Part shown: positions 46,233 to 49,451 of the stretch, piece by piece
How positions within the stretch are numbered: position 1 is the first letter of the stretch
Layout: each line of letters begins with the position of its first letter
DNA from: JADJOY01 sp046331705 [NCBI: bacterium]
GTDB taxonomy: Bacteria; JADJOY01
Reading direction: 5' to 3'
Assembly (NCBI GenBank): GCA_046331705.1
Contig: JAXLQJ010000053.1
Span: 1 to 49,451 of the forward strand
Length of the DNA stretch: 49,451 nucleotides
Translations under genes and position numbers: made by a program
The notes under the pieces: generated by a model
Told to the model about the DNA's origin: nothing
What the model saw: the letters and a program-made list of their open reading frames with translations, nothing else
Databases searched by the model: none

Positions 46233-48173
46233 TCAGCCTGCGTAGCCGAGCGCGCGCAACATCTCCTCGCGGGCCGGCATCTCGGCGGGCTGCGCGGATT
46301 CGCGACGCGACCTCACCCGTGCCCGCTCGCCCGCCTCGCGCAGCCGCGCTGCGCGCTCGGGCTCCTCGGCGGCGCGATCGTTCGATCGCGTCGGATCCGA
46401 GGGCGCGTGGAAGAGCACCGCACGCGCCTCGCCCTCGCGCACCATCAGCTCCCAGCCCTCGCTGCGCACCGCCCAGGAATGGATCGGACTCTGCGGATTG
46501 CTGTTGGTGACGATCTCGCGCGGCTCGATCACTCCCGGGTTGCCGTCGAGCGCGGGACGCAGGTCGCGCCCGCGGAAGAGCGGCTCGGGCGGCAGGCCCA
46601 GCAGATCGAGCGCCGTCGGCGCCACGTCGATGCTCGAGACGTCGAGGGTGAGCCGCGTGCCCGGTGCCACCGTGCCGGGAGCGCGGATGAGCACCGGCAC
46701 TCGCGCGGTTTCCTCGGTGGCGTCGGCATGGCGGAACCACACCGCGGGCGCCGCCGCGCGGTCGGCCAGGTGCTCGCCGTGATCCGCCATCGCGATCACC
46801 ACCGTGCGATCGAGCAAGCCGCGCGCCTCGAGCGCCTCGAGCATGCGGCCGAGCTGGGCATCGGCGGCGGTCACGCCGGCGGCGTAGCCGCGCTCGAGCC
46901 GCGCGATGTCGGCAGCGGCGACGGTCGATCCGTCCGGCTGCTCGCGGGTGGCGGCGTCGATCCGGGCCAGCACGTCGCGGACCTCCGCTTCCTCGGACGA
47001 GCCGAGTGGCGCGTACGGGAAATGGGGATCGAAGAGGTGAACCCACGCGAAGAAGCGCGCATCGCCGTTCGCGCCGAGCCAATCCAGGAAGCGCGCGACG
47101 GTCTCCTCGCCGGCGCGCTCGTATTCGAGCGGTTTGGACGGATACGCCGCCCGCGCCAGCACCGCGCGCAGCCGGAAGAGTCCGTGATTGGCGAAGGAAT
47201 CCCAGCGGCCGCAATCGTCGAAGCGCTGGAAGCCGCGGCTCAGCGCCGACTGGGTGCCGTCGAGGTGGACCACGCTCACCGCGCCGAAGGTGCGCAGGCC
47301 GCGCGCCAGGAGCACCTCGGCGAGCGTTCGGTTGCCCTTGCGCTTCACCCGGACGCCGTTGCGAACCACGCGATGGTCGCGAGGCATCTGCGAGGTGAGG
47401 ATCGAGGTGTGGGCCGGATCGGTGCACACCATCGGCGTGAAGGCGTTGGTGGCGAGCGCTCCCTCGCGCGCGAGGCGATCGAGGTTCGGCGTGCGCGCCG
47501 ACGCGTTGCCGTAGCAGCCGAGCGCGTCGGCGCGCAGTGTGTCGATCGTGACCAAGAGCAGGTTGGGCTGGGCAGCGCTGGATGCGCTCGTGCCTCGGGG
47601 GGCGGCCTCGGCGCTGCGCACGCTCGCGAGCATCGCCACCGAGCCGATCGCGAGCAGCGCGAGCAGCGCGCTCGCGGCGAGCAGGATCGCGCGTCTCAGC
47701 ACGCGCCCGACTCGCATCCACGCGAGGCTCAGCAGCCAGCTCGCGAACGCGGCGATCGCGACCGCGCCGAGCGCCGCGAGCGTGAGCTCGGCCGAGCCCT
47801 CGCCCTGGTCGACGCTGCGACCACCGGCGCGCACGGCGAGGAATGCGCCCGCCGCGAGCAAGCCGGTGAGCACACCGAGCGCCGCGCCTTCGATGCGCTC
47901 GCGGGGCGGCGGCGATCGGCGCGCGGCCGCGACGGCCGATGCGATCGTCGCCGCCACCGCGCCCAGCACCGCGCCCGCGGCTCCGTAGAGGGTCGGCGGC
48001 CACAACCAATACGCGAGCCGTGCGGCGTCGTGGTGGTGAAACGGCGGATCGACGGACTCGAGCGCGACGGTCTCGGCGATCGCCACCGCAGCAGCGATGA
48101 CCGCGCCCGTGGCGCTCGCGACCAGCAGCGCACCGAGGTGCGCCCGGCGGCGCGAGGAGGACTCGACGTTCAT
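46233..48173 (-). CDS. Membrane-anchored sulfatase/alkaline-phosphatase-fold protein
   Basis: A 646-residue protein with five membrane helices in the first 185 residues and a large extracytoplasmic domain of the sulfatase fold. Visible blocks are NLLLVTIDTLRADALGCYGN (metal-binding Asp211), TPNLDRLAREG, the nucleophile region CTDPAHTSILTSQMP, FFAWVHLFDPHFPYAP, GYAAGVTAADAQLG and VVIAMADHGEHL. The position that is Cys or Ser in true sulfatases (C/S-x-P-x-R) is Thr251 here. This fits phosphotransferase or phosphodiesterase relatives better than formylglycine sulfatases. The ATG at 48173 is chosen over the longer frame because the first helix follows directly. Confidence 0.88.
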   Translation of the reverse strand: MNVESSSRRRAHLGALLVASATGAVIAAAVAIAETVALESVDPPFHHHDAARLAYWLWPPTLYGAAGAVLGAVAATIASAVAAARRSPPPRERIEGAALGVLTGLLAAGAFLAVRAGGRSVDQGEGSAELTLAALGAVAIAAFASWLLSLAWMRVGRVLRRAILLAASALLALLAIGSVAMLASVRSAEAAPRGTSASSAAQPNLLLVTIDTLRADALGCYGNASARTPNLDRLAREGALATNAFTPMVCTDPAHTSILTSQMPRDHRVVRNGVRVKRKGNRTLAEVLLARGLRTFGAVSVVHLDGTQSALSRGFQRFDDCGRWDSFANHGLFRLRAVLARAAYPSKPLEYERAGEETVARFLDWLGANGDARFFAWVHLFDPHFPYAPLGSSEEAEVRDVLARIDAATREQPDGSTVAAADIARLERGYAAGVTAADAQLGRMLEALEARGLLDRTVVIAMADHGEHLADRAAAPAVWFRHADATEETARVPVLIRAPGTVAPGTRLTLDVSSIDVAPTALDLLGLPPEPLFRGRDLRPALDGNPGVIEPREIVTNSNPQSPIHSWAVRSEGWELMVREGEARAVLFHAPSDPTRSNDRAAEEPERAARLREAGERARVRSRRESAQPAEMPAREEMLRALGYAG

Positions 48174-48340
48174 CGCGTTCCGAATCGGTGCGAACCGGCA
48201 CCGTGGAGCCGCGCCACTATACGAGCGCCGTCGCCACGTGTCCCCACGCCGCGCACGAGCGCGCACGCGCTTGACAGGGCCCGGTGCCATCCGGAAGATG
48301 CCGCACGTCGCGCCGCGGGCGCCGCGGCGCCGAGTCGCTC

Positions 48341-48703
48341 ATGATCGCCGACCTGCTCAAGGACAACCTCACGCGTTCGCTCGCGGCCGCGTTCGTGAGC
48401 GAGGAGCAGATCGAGGCGATGGTCCGGCCGGCGCTCGAAGGCTACGGATTGCCCGCGGACGAGATCGACGCGCTGGTGGCCGAGGCGCGGGCCAACGTGC
48501 GCGCCTGGAAGGCATCGACCAGCGTGGACGTGAAGGGCATCGTTTCCGCCGGCTCGCAGGGCTTGCTCCACGCGCTCGGCATCCCCACGCGCAACGAGAT
48601 CGAAGAGCTCAAGCAGCGCCTCGACGAGCTCTCCGCGCGGCTCGGTTCCGCTACCAAGGAACGAACGAAGGCCCCGCCGCGCTCGCGCGGCGCGCGAAGC
48701 TGA
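48341..48703 (+). CDS. Phasin-like small helical protein
   Basis: A 120-residue, almost fully helical, charged protein. The N-terminal helices (MIADLLKDNLTRSLAAAFVS) are followed by ARANVRAWKASTSVDVKGIV. A C-terminal coiled coil (LGIPTRNEIEELKQRLDELS) leads into a basic Pro/Ser/Arg tail. The LGIPTRNEIEELKQRLDEL pattern is typical of phasin-like (PhaF/PhaI) proteins. The role beside a UbiB-type kinase is not known. The ribosome site is weak. It is followed 12 nt later by the UbiB gene on the same strand, so they are likely cotranscribed. Confidence 0.7.
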   Translation: MIADLLKDNLTRSLAAAFVSEEQIEAMVRPALEGYGLPADEIDALVAEARANVRAWKASTSVDVKGIVSAGSQGLLHALGIPTRNEIEELKQRLDELSARLGSATKERTKAPPRSRGARS

Positions 48704-48715
48704 GGTCCCCGCGAC

Positions 48716-49451
48716 ATGTCCTCCGTGAGCTCGATCGCGCGCTTGCCGCAGACCATCCGCAATCTGCAGCGGATGCGGGACATCCTCGCGGTCGTCACCA
48801 AGTACGGGTTCGAGGGCGTCGTCCTTCAGCTCGGGCTGGAAGGCTACGTCGATCAGGCGCGGCGACTGCTCAAGCTCTCGGTCAAGCCGAGTGACGAGTG
48901 GCAACGTTTCACGGTCGAGCAGCGCATTCGGATGATCATCGAGGAGCTTGGCCCGACCTTCATCAAGTTCGGCCAGATCCTCGCCACTCGCCCCGACCTC
49001 GTGCCGATGAGCCTGATCCTCGAGCTGCGCAAGCTCCAGGACGACGTGCCCCCGTTCTCGATGGCCGAGGCGCGCAACGTCATCGAGACCGAGCTCGGCG
49101 GCCCGGTGGACAAGTTCTTCGCGAGCTTCGACGAGCGGCCGCTCGCCGCCGCGTCCATCGCGCAGGTGCACCGCGCCACGCTTCACACCGGCGAGCGCGT
49201 CGTCATCAAGGTGCAACGCCCTGGCCTTCAGCGGATCATCGGCAACGACCTCGACATCCTGACGTTCCTGGCGGACCTGGTGCACGACAATGTGCCCGAG
49301 GCCCGTCAGTTCGATCCCAAGGGGTTGGTCGCGAACTTCGCCCAGTCGATCGTGAAGGAGATCGACTTCACGCGTGAGGCGTTCAACATCCTCAAGTTCC
49401 AGGACAACTTCCGCGACGTTCCGTGGATGAAAGCGCCGACGGTCTACACCG
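48716..49451 (+). CDS. UbiB/ABC1 (AarF)-family atypical kinase, partial at window end
   Basis: 245 residues are visible before the window ends; family members are about 500-560 residues. The conserved KxGQ motif is present in FIKFGQILATRPDLVP, followed by the LRKLQDDVPPF block, AAASIAQVHRATL (the Ala-rich loop that replaces the glycine loop), VVIKVQRPG with the nucleotide-binding Lys, and KEIDFTREAFN. UbiB proteins bind ATP and support ubiquinone or other isoprenoid-lipid metabolism. No membrane helix lies in the visible part; C-terminal helices would be off the window. The start is the ATG at 48716. Confidence 0.93.
   Translation, partial: MSSVSSIARLPQTIRNLQRMRDILAVVTKYGFEGVVLQLGLEGYVDQARRLLKLSVKPSDEWQRFTVEQRIRMIIEELGPTFIKFGQILATRPDLVPMSLILELRKLQDDVPPFSMAEARNVIETELGGPVDKFFASFDERPLAAASIAQVHRATLHTGERVVIKVQRPGLQRIIGNDLDILTFLADLVHDNVPEARQFDPKGLVANFAQSIVKEIDFTREAFNILKFQDNFRDVPWMKAPTVYT

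Overview
High-GC window (about 70 percent G+C by eye) with tightly packed genes, frequent 4-nt start/stop overlaps (ATGA, GTGA), many GTG starts and long meaningless antisense reading frames. The gene content suggests a Gram-negative bacterium of the Myxococcota/deltaproteobacterial type: lipoproteins, an outer-membrane barrel, a multihaem cytochrome with a MYXO-CTERM-like tail, FHA-sigma54 regulators, Hanks-type Ser/Thr kinases and a PilP-like lipoprotein. This assignment is inference from gene families; there is no rRNA or other marker in the window. I saw no tRNA, rRNA, CRISPR array, insertion sequence or prophage.

Layout. 72-5395: a giant two-part envelope protein coupled to an NAD-dependent epimerase, converging on a membrane-anchored LuxR-type regulator. 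6157-9356: a CRP-like operator, an Ig/FN3 lipoprotein and a five-haem OmcA/MtrC-like cytochrome. 9494-15113: an envelope or glycan group (EEP-family protein, ALG5-like GT2, a GT-C-like membrane protein, an SGNH protein and an unknown protein), followed by a plant-type cofactor-independent phosphoglycerate mutase. 16954-19253: S1/P1 nuclease, an SDR oxidoreductase and a VOC protein. 19302-24269: a reverse-strand group with a P-loop protein, an arrestin-like protein, a DUF3592 protein, an archaeal-type S-adenosylmethionine synthetase and a beta-barrel protein. 24379-26270: a peptidyl-prolyl isomerase coupled to a HupE-like membrane protein. 26304-28080: a lipoprotein and a DUF362 protein.

28237-29551 is a small foreign-looking patch of lower GC. 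It holds a higBA toxin-antitoxin module with a promoter whose spacer is filled by a palindrome, then a chimeric helicase/type III restriction remnant. It is followed at once by RNA-repair genes: rtcB intact, rtcA broken by a one-base deletion.

32132-38855: a cupredoxin lipoprotein, a Ser/Thr kinase coupled to an FHA-sigma54 activator, a PilP-like lipoprotein and a DUF3604 lipoprotein. 38822-46140: a lipoprotein, then a signalling operon on the reverse strand (zinc-ribbon Ser/Thr kinase with five ~110-residue extracytoplasmic repeats, ECF sigma factor, zinc-finger anti-sigma), then a large secreted protein. 46233-49451: a membrane sulfatase-fold protein with Thr at the catalytic position, then a phasin-like protein and a UbiB/ABC1 kinase that runs off the window.

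The most interesting items are the kinase/ECF/anti-sigma operon, the chimeric restriction remnant beside higBA and RNA repair, the archaeal-type AdoMet synthetase, and the fused architecture of the first gene. No gap between genes exceeds 300 bases.
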